Positions 1 through 9,491 of a stretch of DNA of 64,000 nt are shown here, in pieces. A program made the position numbers and the translations under genes. Every line of letters begins with the position of its first letter. Within the stretch, counting starts at the first letter, position 1. This stretch comes from an uncultured Pelagibacteraceae bacterium. Lineage in GTDB: Bacteria; Pseudomonadota; Alphaproteobacteria; Pelagibacterales; Pelagibacteraceae. Where the stretch lies: assembly GCA_902584365.1 (NCBI GenBank), contig CACHZG010000003.1, positions 23,453-87,452 on the forward strand, in the 5' to 3' direction. Below the pieces are notes generated by a model, which worked only from the letters and a program-made list of their open reading frames with translations, was not told the origin of the DNA and searched no databases.

Positions 1-1074
1 ATTTTTAATAAGGGTTTTACAGATTTATCGGACAAACCGTTTAATAATATTACTTTTATGCTAAAACAGATTCCATCTTTATTAAGTTTAAAAAGTTATA
101 AATCTGTTTATCAATTAGTTTCAAATTATATTTCAAATGAAAAACTAAGAAGAGTATTTAGCATGCATCCTCTGTTAGTTGGTGGCAATCCTTTTACGAC
201 AACCTCAATTTATACCTTGATTTTATTTTTAGAAAAAAAATGGGGTATTCATTATTCAATGGGTGGCACAGGAAATGTAGTTTCGGCCTTAGAAAAACTA
301 ATGCAAGAAGAAAATATAGAAATTATTAAAGATGCTGAAGTAACTGAAATAATTTCAAGCAATAAAAAAGTTAGAGGTGTAAAAATAAATAATTCTAAAG
401 TAATAAATTGTGACTATATTATTTGTAACTCCGATCCTCCAAATGTTTATAAAAATTTAATTAAATCAGAAAATAATTACAATTTTTTGTTTAAACAAAA
501 AATGAAAAGAATGGATTATTCAATGGGATTATTTGTTTATTATTTTGGATCCAAAAAACAATACAACAATGTGGCGCATCACACTATTTATTTTGGTGAG
601 TCTTATGAAAAACATTTAGATAAGATTTTTGAGAAAAAAGTTCTGTCTGAGGATATTAGTTATTATTTGCACAGACCTTCAGCTACGGATCCTAATATGT
701 CGCCAAAAAATCAAGATGCGTTTTATGTTTTAGTTCCAGTTCCAAATAATTTATCTAATATAAACTGGTCTGAGGAAGGTGAAAAATTTAAAAATCTTAT
801 ATTAAATAAAATGGATAAGTCAGTGCTTCCAGGGATAAAAGAAAATGTTGTTAGTGATTTTTATTTAACCCCCGATTACTTCGAAAAAGACTTAGCAACA
901 TTACATGGATCAGGATTTTCAATACAACCAAAATTCTCCCAATCAGCTTATTTTAGGTTTCACAATCAATCAGAGGTTTTTAATAATTTATACTTTGTGG
1001 GAGCTGGAACACATCCGGGAGCAGGAATGCCAGGAGTCCTCTCATCTGCTAAGGTATTGGATAGACTATTCTGA
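1..1074 (+). CDS. crtI: Phytoene desaturase CrtI, C-terminal part (cut by left edge)
   Basis: FAD-dependent phytoene desaturase that introduces the double bonds turning phytoene into lycopene. The frame is open from base 1, so the N-terminal FAD-binding Rossmann segment lies outside the window; about 357 of the usual roughly 490 residues are present. The first Met codon at base 58 is internal, not the start. The C-terminus carries the family flavin-binding signature GAGTHPGAGMPGVLSSAK close to the end. Its TGA stop overlaps the crtB ATG by one base, so the two genes are translationally coupled. This is the first visible gene of a crtI-crtB-crtY-blh retinal operon. Family assignment is very secure. 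Confidence 0.95.
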   Translation: MFNKGFTDLSDKPFNNITFMLKQIPSLLSLKSYKSVYQLVSNYISNEKLRRVFSMHPLLVGGNPFTTTSIYTLILFLEKKWGIHYSMGGTGNVVSALEKLMQEENIEIIKDAEVTEIISSNKKVRGVKINNSKVINCDYIICNSDPPNVYKNLIKSENNYNFLFKQKMKRMDYSMGLFVYYFGSKKQYNNVAHHTIYFGESYEKHLDKIFEKKVLSEDISYYLHRPSATDPNMSPKNQDAFYVLVPVPNNLSNINWSEEGEKFKNLILNKMDKSVLPGIKENVVSDFYLTPDYFEKDLATLHGSGFSIQPKFSQSAYFRFHNQSEVFNNLYFVGAGTHPGAGMPGVLSSAKVLDRLF

Positions 1075-1919
1075 TGGAAAATTTAATAAAAAAACATGCA
1101 AAATCTTTTTACTGGGCGAGTTTTTTTTTATCTAAACCAGTATTTGATAAATGTTCATCTCTATATAATTTTTGTAGAACTTTAGATGATATAGTTGACG
1201 ACGATAAAAAACTTGAAATTAAAAAAGAAAATTTTTTTAAGTTCAAAAAAAATTTCATAAATAAAGTTAACGATAACCCCATAACCAAAGAAATGTGGTC
1301 TATAATAGATAGAGAGGGAATTTCTAAACAGGTAGTTATGGACTTATTCGACGGAGTTGAAATGGACTTGGAAGAAAAGGTAAATATTAAATCTAAAAAG
1401 GAATTGTTAATATATTCCTATAGAGTAGCAGGAACAGTTGGTTTGATGATGTCAAAAATTCTTAAAGTAAATAATAGAGAAGCTTTGAAAGGTGCTATTG
1501 ATCTTGGAATAGCAATGCAACTTACGAATATCGCACGTGATGTTTGTGAAGACAAAGCACGCAATAGGCAATATGTTAAACATGAATTTTCTTCAATCAA
1601 AGAAATAATTTATGAGTCTCAGATATTTTATGACAAATCATTTCGCTCAATTGGTAGTATTCCTATAAAATCTAGATTTTCAGTAATTGTAGCTAGGCGT
1701 GTTTACAGAAAAATTGGAGATAATATCCTCAAACAAAAAAATATTGAGAACTATAATAAAGCAGGAAAAATATATGTACCAGTTTATGAAAAGATTATTC
1801 AGACTTTTTTGTCCTTTTTTGACTTTATTAAATTATTATTTATTAAAGAATTAAGTTACGAAAATCATGCAAATCATACTATTCTTGAAAAGGAAATAAA
1901 TATAAATGAAAAAATTTGA
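1074..1919 (+). CDS. crtB: Phytoene synthase CrtB
   Basis: Condenses two geranylgeranyl diphosphates head to head into phytoene. The 281-residue length is normal. Both metal-binding aspartate motifs of trans-isoprenyl diphosphate synthases are visible: DDIVDD at residues 38-43 and DVCED at 156-160, the latter inside the typical NIARDVCEDKARNRQY block. The start ATG overlaps the crtI stop, and the 3' end overlaps crtY by 14 bases. It is expected to be a soluble or membrane-associated enzyme feeding CrtI. The squalene synthase family is the only realistic alternative, and the neighbours argue against it. Confidence 0.96.
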   Translation: MENLIKKHAKSFYWASFFLSKPVFDKCSSLYNFCRTLDDIVDDDKKLEIKKENFFKFKKNFINKVNDNPITKEMWSIIDREGISKQVVMDLFDGVEMDLEEKVNIKSKKELLIYSYRVAGTVGLMMSKILKVNNREALKGAIDLGIAMQLTNIARDVCEDKARNRQYVKHEFSSIKEIIYESQIFYDKSFRSIGSIPIKSRFSVIVARRVYRKIGDNILKQKNIENYNKAGKIYVPVYEKIIQTFLSFFDFIKLLFIKELSYENHANHTILEKEININEKI

Positions 1920-2976
1920 CTTCGTGATAGTTGGTGGTGGATGTGCTGGATTGTCTCTAGCATATGAACTCGAAATAAATTACAGGTTAAAAAACAAAAC
2001 TCTTGCAATTATTGAAAGTCGTAAAGAATATAAAAGAGATAAAACATGGTCCTTCTGGAAAGTTTTTGATCATAATTTTGATGATTGTGTAATTAAAAGT
2101 TGGAACAATTTTTCAATCAATACTTCAGAAAATTCTCACAAATTGACAAATAAAAAATTTCCTTATCAAAGTGTCGATAGTGGTAAATTTTATAATAAAA
2201 TAAAATCTAAGCTTTCTGCAAATTCAAATATAAGTTTTTATAAAAATCTAAAAGAAATCAACTCAGAAAATTCAATAATTTTTAATAGTGTTTTTGAAAA
2301 AGAAATTGATAAATCTAAACTGTGGCAACACTTTCAAGGTATTGAGATAGAGACACCGGAGAAAATTTTTGATGAGGAAATAATAAATTTAATGGATTTT
2401 AATTGTGATCAGAGAAAAGAAGTACATTTTTTCTACACATTGCCATTTAGTAAAAACAAAGCTTTAGTTGAAACAACTTGGTTATCGGATTTAGAAGATC
2501 AGAGTCTTATGGACTATGACAGACAATTAGAAAATTACATTAAAAATAATCTAGGTATTAAAAACTATAAAATAAATTTTACTGAAAAAGGCGCTATTCC
2601 ACTTTTTTACCCTTCTTTAAAAAATAAAAATGGTAAAGTGATTAATATTGGATCAGCTGGAGGGATGACCCGGCTAAGTACAGGATATACTTTTTTAAAT
2701 ATTCAAGAGCATAGTAAGTATATTGTAAAAAATATTGATAAAATTGATGAAATAAAAAAATTTAACTTAGGAAAAAAATATAAATTTTTAGATAAAGTGT
2801 TCCTTAAAGTCTTAAGGAAACATCCTGATAAGATGCCTAAAATATTTTTCAATATGTTCAAAACTTCCTCAAATACAATTATAAAATTTTTGTCGAATAA
2901 AAGTAATATAATTGAAGATATTAACATTATAAGCAAAATGCCAAAATTTATTTTTTTTAAGGCATTATTTAATTAA
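1906..2976 (+). CDS. crtY: Lycopene beta-cyclase CrtY
   Basis: Flavoprotein that closes both ends of lycopene to give beta-carotene. The N-terminus has the dinucleotide-binding motif VIVGGGCAGLSLAYEL at about residues 7-22, and a tryptophan-rich stretch typical of bacterial CrtY follows near residue 45 (KTWSFW). At 356 residues it is slightly shorter than Pantoea-type CrtY but normal for marine alphaproteobacteria. An AGGA ribosome site precedes the ATG inside the crtB 3' end. The TAATG junction overlaps blh by one base. Beta-carotene is the substrate of the next gene product. Confidence 0.93.
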   Translation: MKKFDFVIVGGGCAGLSLAYELEINYRLKNKTLAIIESRKEYKRDKTWSFWKVFDHNFDDCVIKSWNNFSINTSENSHKLTNKKFPYQSVDSGKFYNKIKSKLSANSNISFYKNLKEINSENSIIFNSVFEKEIDKSKLWQHFQGIEIETPEKIFDEEIINLMDFNCDQRKEVHFFYTLPFSKNKALVETTWLSDLEDQSLMDYDRQLENYIKNNLGIKNYKINFTEKGAIPLFYPSLKNKNGKVINIGSAGGMTRLSTGYTFLNIQEHSKYIVKNIDKIDEIKKFNLGKKYKFLDKVFLKVLRKHPDKMPKIFFNMFKTSSNTIIKFLSNKSNIIEDINIISKMPKFIFFKALFN

Positions 2977-3881
2977 TGGAAAAAATAAACTTTAAACATT
3001 CAATTATTTTTTTTAATTTTTGTATTTTGGTAAGTCCAATTTATCTTATAATAAATTTCGAACCAGTAATTTATTGTTTGATTTTGATTTTAATTTTAGG
3101 GATTTCCCATGGAGCGTTAGATAATATCAAAGGGGCAAAACTTTTAAAATTGTTTGGATATAGAAGTACAATTTCTTTTTATCTTAGTTACATATTAATT
3201 TCATCATCAATTATAATATTCTGGTTAATTTTTCCAAATACAGTTTTACTATTATTTTTAGTTGTCGCAGCCTACCATTTTGGAAAAGAAGACACGGTAT
3301 TTTCTTTTAAAGGAAAATTTCTTATATCAGAGTTTTTATTCTTCTTAAAAGGTTCAGCCGTAATTATAGCGCCATTATTGTTAAAGAGAGAGGAAACAAA
3401 TGAAATATTTAAAATTCTTAATTTTAATGTCTTTGAAGCACAATTTTTTAAAAACGAATTTTTAATTTCTATGTTGTGTTTAAGTTTTTTGTCCTCTTTG
3501 TATATTTCGAAAAAAGAAACATTAGACCTAAAAGGTATCATGATTATGGACTTTTTTTCTTTAATAATATTAAATCTTTTTTTGTCACCTATTTTAGCTT
3601 TCACACTTTATTTTTGTTTTCTTCACTCTATAAGGCATTCGATTTCTCTTATTTTTGAACTTGATAAATCTTTCAAATCAGGGCTTAGAAAATTCATAAA
3701 AAAAGCCATTCCATTAACTATTATTACTGTAGTAATATTTTTATTAGCAGTATTTTTTTTAAATAATTTTTATATGCTTGATGAGGCTATTTATAAGGTC
3801 ATTTTTATTGGTTTGGCGTCGCTTACTTTTCCGCATATATTGTTAGAATATCTTTTAGAAAAAAATGAAAAAAGAACTTAA
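2976..3881 (+). CDS. blh: Beta-carotene 15,15'-dioxygenase, Brp/Blh family
   Basis: Integral membrane oxygenase that cleaves beta-carotene centrally into two retinals. The 301 residues form many hydrophobic helices. Histidines expected to hold the iron are visible in SHGALDN (residues 44-50), in AAYHFGKEDT and in LHSIRHSIS. With crtI, crtB and crtY upstream this completes retinal synthesis from geranylgeranyl diphosphate, implying a proteorhodopsin encoded outside this window. The 3' end overlaps ispH by 17 bases, so the chain continues into isoprenoid precursor supply. Confidence 0.93.
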   Translation: MEKINFKHSIIFFNFCILVSPIYLIINFEPVIYCLILILILGISHGALDNIKGAKLLKLFGYRSTISFYLSYILISSSIIIFWLIFPNTVLLLFLVVAAYHFGKEDTVFSFKGKFLISEFLFFLKGSAVIIAPLLLKREETNEIFKILNFNVFEAQFFKNEFLISMLCLSFLSSLYISKKETLDLKGIMIMDFFSLIILNLFLSPILAFTLYFCFLHSIRHSISLIFELDKSFKSGLRKFIKKAIPLTIITVVIFLLAVFFLNNFYMLDEAIYKVIFIGLASLTFPHILLEYLLEKNEKRT

Positions 3882-4809
3882 AATTTATTTAGCATCGCCA
3901 AGGGGGTTCTGTGCTGGAGTTAAAAGAGCAATAGATATTGTTGAAAAATCAATCAGTAAATTTGGATCTCCAGTATATGTTAGGCACGAAATAGTTCATA
4001 ATAAACAAGTTGTAGAGGAGTTAAAACAAAAAGGAGCAATTTTTGTAGATGAATTATCTGATATCAAGGATGGAAAAAGACCAGTAATTTTCTCAGCTCA
4101 TGGAGTTCCGAAATCTGTGCCAGAGGAAGCCAAACTAAAAAATTTATCCTTTGTAGACGCTACTTGTCCACTTGTATCTAAAGTCCATAGAGAGTCTGAG
4201 CAATTAAATAAAAATGGTTTTGAAATATTACTTATTGGCCACAAGAACCATCCTGAAGTGGTAGGTACTATGGGTCAACTCCCTAAGGACTCTATCAAAT
4301 TAATCGAAACCAAAAAAGACGCTGAAGCTTTGAATGTTAATGACTTTAAAAAACCTTTAGCCTATATTACTCAAACTACGCTCTCAGTAGATGATACAGC
4401 GGAAATTATTAATTGCCTTAAGAGGAAATTTCCAAAAATTAAAGGTCCAGTTAAAGAGGATATTTGTTATGCGACAACCAATAGGCAATTGGCTGTGAAA
4501 AAGATAGCCTCAAAGTGTGATATGTTTTTTGTCGTTGGAAGCCGAAATTCTTCTAACTCAGTAAGGTTGGTTGAAGTTGCAAAAAAAGCAGGATGTAAGA
4601 ATTCTCAATTAATGCACTCAGAAAAGGAGATACCCCTCAAAGACATTGATAAATCTGATACGATTGGAATATCGTCTGGTGCATCTGCTCCTGAAAAATT
4701 AGTGCAAACATTGCTTAATAATATAAAAAAAGATAGGAAAGTTTCCATTGAAGAAGTGGTAGTCGCAGAAGAGAAAGTTGTTTTTAAATTACCAAAAGAG
4801 CTTAACTAA
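3865..4809 (+). CDS. ispH: 4-hydroxy-3-methylbut-2-enyl diphosphate reductase IspH
   Basis: Last step of the MEP pathway: reduction of HMBPP to IPP and DMAPP on a [4Fe-4S] cluster. The three cluster cysteines are visible in RGFCAGVKRA (Cys16), DATCPLVSKVH and EDICYATTNRQ. The substrate-binding AHGVP, TQTTLS and SSNSVRL blocks are also present. At 314 residues the length is standard. The gene begins inside blh and ends on the thrB start (TAATG). Its location in the retinal operon links precursor supply to carotenoid synthesis, although the enzyme serves all isoprenoids. Confidence 0.97.
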   Translation: MKKELKIYLASPRGFCAGVKRAIDIVEKSISKFGSPVYVRHEIVHNKQVVEELKQKGAIFVDELSDIKDGKRPVIFSAHGVPKSVPEEAKLKNLSFVDATCPLVSKVHRESEQLNKNGFEILLIGHKNHPEVVGTMGQLPKDSIKLIETKKDAEALNVNDFKKPLAYITQTTLSVDDTAEIINCLKRKFPKIKGPVKEDICYATTNRQLAVKKIASKCDMFFVVGSRNSSNSVRLVEVAKKAGCKNSQLMHSEKEIPLKDIDKSDTIGISSGASAPEKLVQTLLNNIKKDRKVSIEEVVVAEEKVVFKLPKELN

Positions 4810-5777
4810 TGGCTGTCTATACAAAGTTAAACCATAACAAAATAGAAGAAATTCTATCTAATTATAGTTTGGGAAAATTAAATCAGTTTAAAGGTATTGA
4901 GGAAGGAATAGAAAATTCAAACTATTTTTTATCGGTTGGGAAGAAAAAATTTATCCTCACTGTCTATGAAAAAAGAGTAAAATCAGAAGATCTTCCTTTT
5001 TTTTCAAACTTAATGTCTTCACTTAATAAATCAAATTTTAAATGTCCTGCTCCAATAATCAATAATCAAAACGAAACAATTACGGATTTTGAAGGAAAAA
5101 AATTAATGATAGTCTCTTTTCTTGAAGGCAAAGCAAAACAAAGTTTGTCTCCCCTTAATTGTAAATCTGTCGGTATTGAAGTTGCAAATATGCATAAAAT
5201 TACAAGTAATTTTAAGTTTAAAAGGGATAACGATCTTTCTGTAAAGTCATGGAGAACTTTGTTTAACAGTGTAAAAGATAAATGTTCAAAAATTCATAAA
5301 GATCTTCCAAAATTAATAGAGGAAAATCTTGGTGATGTAGAAAAAAATTGGCCGGTAAATTTACCTCGAGGAATTATCCACGCTGATCTTTTTCATGATA
5401 ATATCTTTTTCATAAAAGATAAATTTAGTGGCATTATCGATTTTTATTTCTCTTGTGAAGATTTTTTGGCTTTTGAAATAGCAATTTGTTTTAACGCTCT
5501 TTGTTTTGATGGATTAAAAGAAAATTTAAGTTTTAACGTTACAAAAGCAAAAAATTTTATTGATGGATATACTTCAATAAGAAAACTTAGTGATGAGGAA
5601 AAAAATAATATAAAGGTATTATCTCAAGGAGCCGCATTAAGGTTTTTGCTAACAAGAGTGTTTGATGCGATTAACAAAGTTGAGGGGGCAATTGTTAAAA
5701 TTAAAGATCCAGTAGAATATTTAAAAAGGCTAGAATTTCATAAGAATTCAAAAAATTATGAGGATTATTTTTTTTAA
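4809..5777 (+). CDS. thrB: Homoserine kinase ThrB (aminoglycoside-phosphotransferase fold)
   Basis: Phosphorylates homoserine to O-phosphohomoserine, the substrate of threonine synthase; thrC lies about 1 kb away on the other strand. The 322-residue protein is the APH-fold ThrB of alpha- and some gammaproteobacteria, not the GHMP-type enzyme. It shows the kinase catalytic block IIHADLFHDNIFF (HxDxxxxN) followed by the metal-binding GIIDFYFSCED. The N-terminus (MAVYTKLNHNKIEEILSNY) is typical of this ThrB group. One-base overlaps with ispH and rnhA indicate coupled translation. Another APH-family kinase is possible but less likely. Confidence 0.92.
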   Translation: MAVYTKLNHNKIEEILSNYSLGKLNQFKGIEEGIENSNYFLSVGKKKFILTVYEKRVKSEDLPFFSNLMSSLNKSNFKCPAPIINNQNETITDFEGKKLMIVSFLEGKAKQSLSPLNCKSVGIEVANMHKITSNFKFKRDNDLSVKSWRTLFNSVKDKCSKIHKDLPKLIEENLGDVEKNWPVNLPRGIIHADLFHDNIFFIKDKFSGIIDFYFSCEDFLAFEIAICFNALCFDGLKENLSFNVTKAKNFIDGYTSIRKLSDEEKNNIKVLSQGAALRFLLTRVFDAINKVEGAIVKIKDPVEYLKRLEFHKNSKNYEDYFF

Positions 5778-6199
5778 TGAAATTAAAAATTTATACTGAT
5801 GGTGCTTGCTCAGGAAATCCTGGAAAAGGAGGTTGGGCTGCAATCATATTAGACGACTCAAATCAATCAAGCATCTCTGGAAGTGAAAGTAATACAACTA
5901 ACAATAGGATGGAATTAATGGCTCCAATTATGGCATTAAAAAAAATTAAAAAGAAATCTGAGATTACAATCTTTACAGACTCAAAATACGTAAAAAATGG
6001 AATTACTGATTGGATAAAAAAATGGAAAAAAAATAATTGGAAAAACTCAAATAAGAAACCAGTAAAAAATAAAGATCTTTGGATTAAATTGGACAATTCT
6101 TGTTTAAAACATAAAATTATTTGGAAATGGGTTAAAGCTCATGCTGGAAATAAATATAATAATCTGGCTGATGAATTGGCAGTATCAGAAACTAAATAG
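5777..6199 (+). CDS. rnhA: Ribonuclease HI
   Basis: Cleaves the RNA strand of RNA-DNA hybrids. The 140-residue protein has the acidic catalytic residues in the expected places: TDGACSGNPGKGGW (Asp8), NNRMELMA (Glu), FTDSKYV (Asp) and the C-terminal ADELA (Asp). The WVKAHAGNKYNNLADELA block contains the catalytic-loop histidine. It starts on the last base of thrB. Its 3' end overlaps the convergent peroxiredoxin gene by 8 bases, leaving no room for a conventional terminator. Confidence 0.96.
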   Translation: MKLKIYTDGACSGNPGKGGWAAIILDDSNQSSISGSESNTTNNRMELMAPIMALKKIKKKSEITIFTDSKYVKNGITDWIKKWKKNNWKNSNKKPVKNKDLWIKLDNSCLKHKIIWKWVKAHAGNKYNNLADELAVSETK

Positions 6200-6677
6200 A
6201 CTTTAAAAAGTTCTCTGCAGCAGATAGCTCGCAAGTAGCAGTTTCTTTTTCTTCCTCTACTTTTTTAACTTCACCATCCTCTACAAGCATAGTGTATCTA
6301 TTTGATCTTATTCCTAATCCTTTTTCAGATTTGTCCACCTCCGCTCCAATAGCTTTTGTAAATTTTAGAAAAGGGTCGCCAGCCATAAAAATTTTTGTTC
6401 CAGAATTTTGATTTTCTCCCCAAGCCTTCATAACATTAGGATCATTCACAGCAATACATACGATTTTTGAAATTCCTTTTTTAATAGCTAGTTCATAATT
6501 TTTTATGTACCCAGGCAAATGAAGAGCCGAACAAGTTTTGGTAAAGGCTCCCGGCATACCTAAAATTATAGTCTTATTTTCACACAAATCTAAAATATCA
6601 ATTTTTTTAACATTGTTACTTTGATCAAGATAAAATAGTTCAGAACTAGGTAATTTGTCTCCAGCTTTTATTTTCAT
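6192..6677 (-). CDS. Peroxiredoxin, Prx5-like (redoxin domain)
   Basis: Thiol peroxidase that reduces hydrogen peroxide or alkyl peroxides. The peroxidatic cysteine lies in MPGAFTKTCSALHLPGY, matching the Prx5 signature except for Lys in place of the usual Pro after Thr. A second cysteine near the C-terminus (TATCELSAAENF) could be the resolving residue, making this an atypical two-cysteine enzyme. At 161 residues it is a complete single-domain protein. It follows thrC directly, and its start abuts the thrC stop. The electron donor cannot be read from the sequence. Confidence 0.88.
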   Translation of the reverse strand: MKIKAGDKLPSSELFYLDQSNNVKKIDILDLCENKTIILGMPGAFTKTCSALHLPGYIKNYELAIKKGISKIVCIAVNDPNVMKAWGENQNSGTKIFMAGDPFLKFTKAIGAEVDKSEKGLGIRSNRYTMLVEDGEVKKVEEEKETATCELSAAENFLKSI

Positions 6678-8044
6678 TATATTTTTTCCCTAATATATTT
6701 TTTTAAATCTTCAAGTTTATTATCAATTATTTCGAATTTTTCAATTTTTTTAGACAAATCTGAAAACTGTTTTGGTGGAACAACATTTTTTCCTATTGCT
6801 AATTTAATTGTTTCTAAAAATTTGTAAGGATGGGCTGTGCCCAATACTACCGTTTTTGAATTATTTTTAACTTTGTATGCAGCGCCTAAAGCTGTCGCTG
6901 TGTGTGGGTCTAAGATAAATCCATAATTTATAAAAAAATCTTTAATGACTCTTAAAGTATCTGCATCATTTATTTTTTCTGCAGAAAAATTTTCTCTAAT
7001 TTTTTTCAATTCATCTTTTTCTAATTTAAAAAAACCATTTTCTTTTAGATTTTGCATTGATTTTGCAACTTTTTGATCATCATTGCTCAGCACATCAAAC
7101 AATAGTCTTTCAAAATTACTTGCAACTTGAATATCCATGCTCGGAGAAAGAGACGGTTTGACTTTGGAAGGTCGATATTCTCCTGAATTTATAACTCTAC
7201 ATAAAATATCATTTTCATTAGTGGCTACTATTAGCTTGTCTACGGGTAACCCCATTTTTTTTGCAATATAACCCGCATATACATCTCCGAAATTTCCAGT
7301 TGGAACAGAAAAATTTACTTTTGAAGAAATTTTAAAATATGCGTAAAAATAATAAACAATCTGACAAATAATTCTTGCCCAATTTATTGAATTGACACCT
7401 GACATATTTATTTTTTCTCTAAATTGTTCATCATTAAACATTTGTTTAACAATATTTTGACAATCATCAAAATTACCTTTCACAGCTATATTAAAAATAT
7501 TATTTGAGTCACATGTGGTCATTATTTTTCGTTGAATATTAGAAATTTTTTTATGAGGGTGTAGGACAAATAAATTTATATTTTTTTTATCTCGTAAAGC
7601 AGCTATTGCTGCTGAGCCAGTATCTCCTGAAGTTGCTACAACTATATTAATAGTTTTTTGGTTTAAGCCAAGTTCACTATACATTAGACCTAAAACTTGC
7701 ATGGCTATATCTTTAAAAGCTAAAGTTGGCCCGTGGTAAAGTTCAAGTAAATTTATATCGTCTATTTTTTTCATCTCAACCACATCTGATATTTCAAAAT
7801 TTGAGTAAGCTTTTTCTACAATTGATTTGACTTTATTTTTATCCAGGTTTGGGTAACAAAAAATTGAAATAATTTCTGTAGCAAGTTCGTTATATTTTAG
7901 TTTGCCTAATTTATTTAATTCATCTTTGCTAAATTTTTTAATTTTCTCAGGTAAAAACAAACCACCATCTGGAGCTAATCCTCTTAAAAAAATACTACCA
8001 AAATCAAGATTCAATTGTTTATTTCTTGTGCTTATATAATTCAT
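6677..8044 (-). CDS. thrC: Threonine synthase ThrC
   Basis: PLP-dependent conversion of O-phosphohomoserine to threonine. The 455-residue protein starts with the family-typical MNYISTRNKQLNLDFG. The PLP lysine sits in HGPTLAFKDIAMQ, and VATSGDTGSAAIAAL is the phosphate-binding loop region. It shares four bases (ATGA) with the end of the SURF1 gene. A thrC gene directly behind ctaE and SURF1 is a known alphaproteobacterial order. Together with thrB on the opposite strand the window holds both final steps of threonine synthesis. Confidence 0.96.
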   Translation of the reverse strand: MNYISTRNKQLNLDFGSIFLRGLAPDGGLFLPEKIKKFSKDELNKLGKLKYNELATEIISIFCYPNLDKNKVKSIVEKAYSNFEISDVVEMKKIDDINLLELYHGPTLAFKDIAMQVLGLMYSELGLNQKTINIVVATSGDTGSAAIAALRDKKNINLFVLHPHKKISNIQRKIMTTCDSNNIFNIAVKGNFDDCQNIVKQMFNDEQFREKINMSGVNSINWARIICQIVYYFYAYFKISSKVNFSVPTGNFGDVYAGYIAKKMGLPVDKLIVATNENDILCRVINSGEYRPSKVKPSLSPSMDIQVASNFERLLFDVLSNDDQKVAKSMQNLKENGFFKLEKDELKKIRENFSAEKINDADTLRVIKDFFINYGFILDPHTATALGAAYKVKNNSKTVVLGTAHPYKFLETIKLAIGKNVVPPKQFSDLSKKIEKFEIIDNKLEDLKKYIREKI

Positions 8045-8694
8045 TGTTTTTTTCTAAAGTATAAAAAATATAATAAAATAGTAAGTGCTAGAGAATACCA
8101 TGTTAAAGCGTATTTGAGGTGATTGTTTGACAAATTGGCTTTAATTTTTTTTGGAAGTGGAGAATTTTCAATGTTTCCCTCTAAAATCACAGTGTGATTG
8201 CTAAAGATCAAACCTGTGTACTGTTTCAGATCATTCAGATTTACTGAAAACCAAATATTGTTTTTAATATCATTATTTGGTTTAAAAATATTTGGTTTAG
8301 ATATCTTTTTTATAATTCCTTTTATTTGATTTTCTTTGAAATTATTTATCTTAAGATCATTCTTAAACTTTTTTTCAATCCATCCTCTATTTATTAAAAC
8401 ATATTCGTTTGCTGTAGTTAACATAGGTGTAACTACGTCATAACCTGGTTTTCCTTTATCGTTTAAACTATAGAGAAAAATTTGTTTGTCGTAGAGGAAT
8501 TTACCTTGAAGTTTTACTCTTTGGTAATTTACATCAATTGATTTTGAGTAATTTACTGGAGTAGATTTCAAACCAATTTCAATTTTACTAATTAAATCAA
8601 GTTTCCACTGTAATCTGTATAATTGCCAAGTACCAAGAGAGCAAAGCAGAGTGATAAAAAAAATTACAAATAAATTAAATAAAGTCTTTTTCAA
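8041..8694 (-). CDS. surf1: SURF1-family cytochrome oxidase assembly protein
   Basis: Inner-membrane assembly factor for haem-copper oxidase (the Surf1/Shy1 family acts in haem a insertion). The 217-residue protein has the expected layout: an N-terminal membrane helix followed by LGTWQLYRLQWKLDLI, a periplasmic domain containing VLINRGWI, and a C-terminal membrane helix (YALTWYSLALTILLYFLYF). The start must be TTG at 8694, because the ctaE stop codon lies in frame a few bases upstream and no ATG is available. It sits between ctaE and thrC in one minus-strand operon. Confidence 0.92.
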   Translation of the reverse strand: MKKTLFNLFVIFFITLLCSLGTWQLYRLQWKLDLISKIEIGLKSTPVNYSKSIDVNYQRVKLQGKFLYDKQIFLYSLNDKGKPGYDVVTPMLTTANEYVLINRGWIEKKFKNDLKINNFKENQIKGIIKKISKPNIFKPNNDIKNNIWFSVNLNDLKQYTGLIFSNHTVILEGNIENSPLPKKIKANLSNNHLKYALTWYSLALTILLYFLYFRKKQ

Positions 8695-8700
8695 CTTTTT

Positions 8701-9489
8701 TTAACTTCCCCAAATGTAAATTGCTGCAAATAAAAATAACCATACAACATCAACAAAATGCCAATACCATGCAGCCGCTTCAAAACCAAAGTGGTGGTCA
8801 GGTTTAAAATGACCTTTCATTGATCGATACAAACATACTGCTAGGAAAATTGTGCCTATTATAACATGAAATCCATGAAACCCAGTGGCCATATAAAAAG
8901 TAGATCCGTATATGTTTTGAGAAATAGTAAAAGTTGCATGATGATATTCGTATGCTTGAAAACATGAAAAAATAAATCCTAAAAACACAGTAGCTATTAA
9001 TCCATTTACTAAACCTTTTCTGTCATTTTCTAACATAGCGTGATGCGCCCATGTGACAGTGGTTCCTGACAAAAGCAAGATTAATGTATTAATTAGAGGT
9101 ATGTCCCAGGGATCAAAAGTTTGTATATCTGCAGGTGGCCAAATTTTTCCAACTGCTTCTGTTGGAAATAAACTGGCATTAAAGAAAGCCCAGAACCAGG
9201 CAACAAAAAACATCACCTCTGAAGCAATAAATAAAGTCATACCATATCTATGACCTATTTGAACAACCATGGTATGATGGCCTTGTTTTTCTGCTTCATC
9301 AATCACATCTCTAAACCACATAAATGATCCATAGATCAGAAGTGCGGAGCCAACTAATAACAACCATAATGTTTTTGTATGAAAATAATAAACTGCTCCA
9401 AACGCTAAAATTAGTGATGCGAATGATGTAAATATTGGCCAAGGACTTGGGTCAACTAAATGAAAATCATGTTTTTTCTGTGTTGCCAT
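8701..9489 (-). CDS. ctaE: Cytochrome c oxidase subunit III
   Basis: Core membrane subunit of the aa3-type oxidase. Its 262 residues form seven hydrophobic helices. It starts with the HDFHLVDPSPWP block typical of subunit III and ends with AAAWYWHFVDVVWLFLFA. The conserved histidines and acidic residues of the family (EVMFFVAWFWAFFN, GFHGFHVIIGT) are present. It lies between ctaG and SURF1, two bases after ctaG. The length and terminal motifs indicate a full-length gene. Confidence 0.97.
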   Translation of the reverse strand: MATQKKHDFHLVDPSPWPIFTSFASLILAFGAVYYFHTKTLWLLLVGSALLIYGSFMWFRDVIDEAEKQGHHTMVVQIGHRYGMTLFIASEVMFFVAWFWAFFNASLFPTEAVGKIWPPADIQTFDPWDIPLINTLILLLSGTTVTWAHHAMLENDRKGLVNGLIATVFLGFIFSCFQAYEYHHATFTISQNIYGSTFYMATGFHGFHVIIGTIFLAVCLYRSMKGHFKPDHHFGFEAAAWYWHFVDVVWLFLFAAIYIWGS

Positions 9490-9491
9490 TT

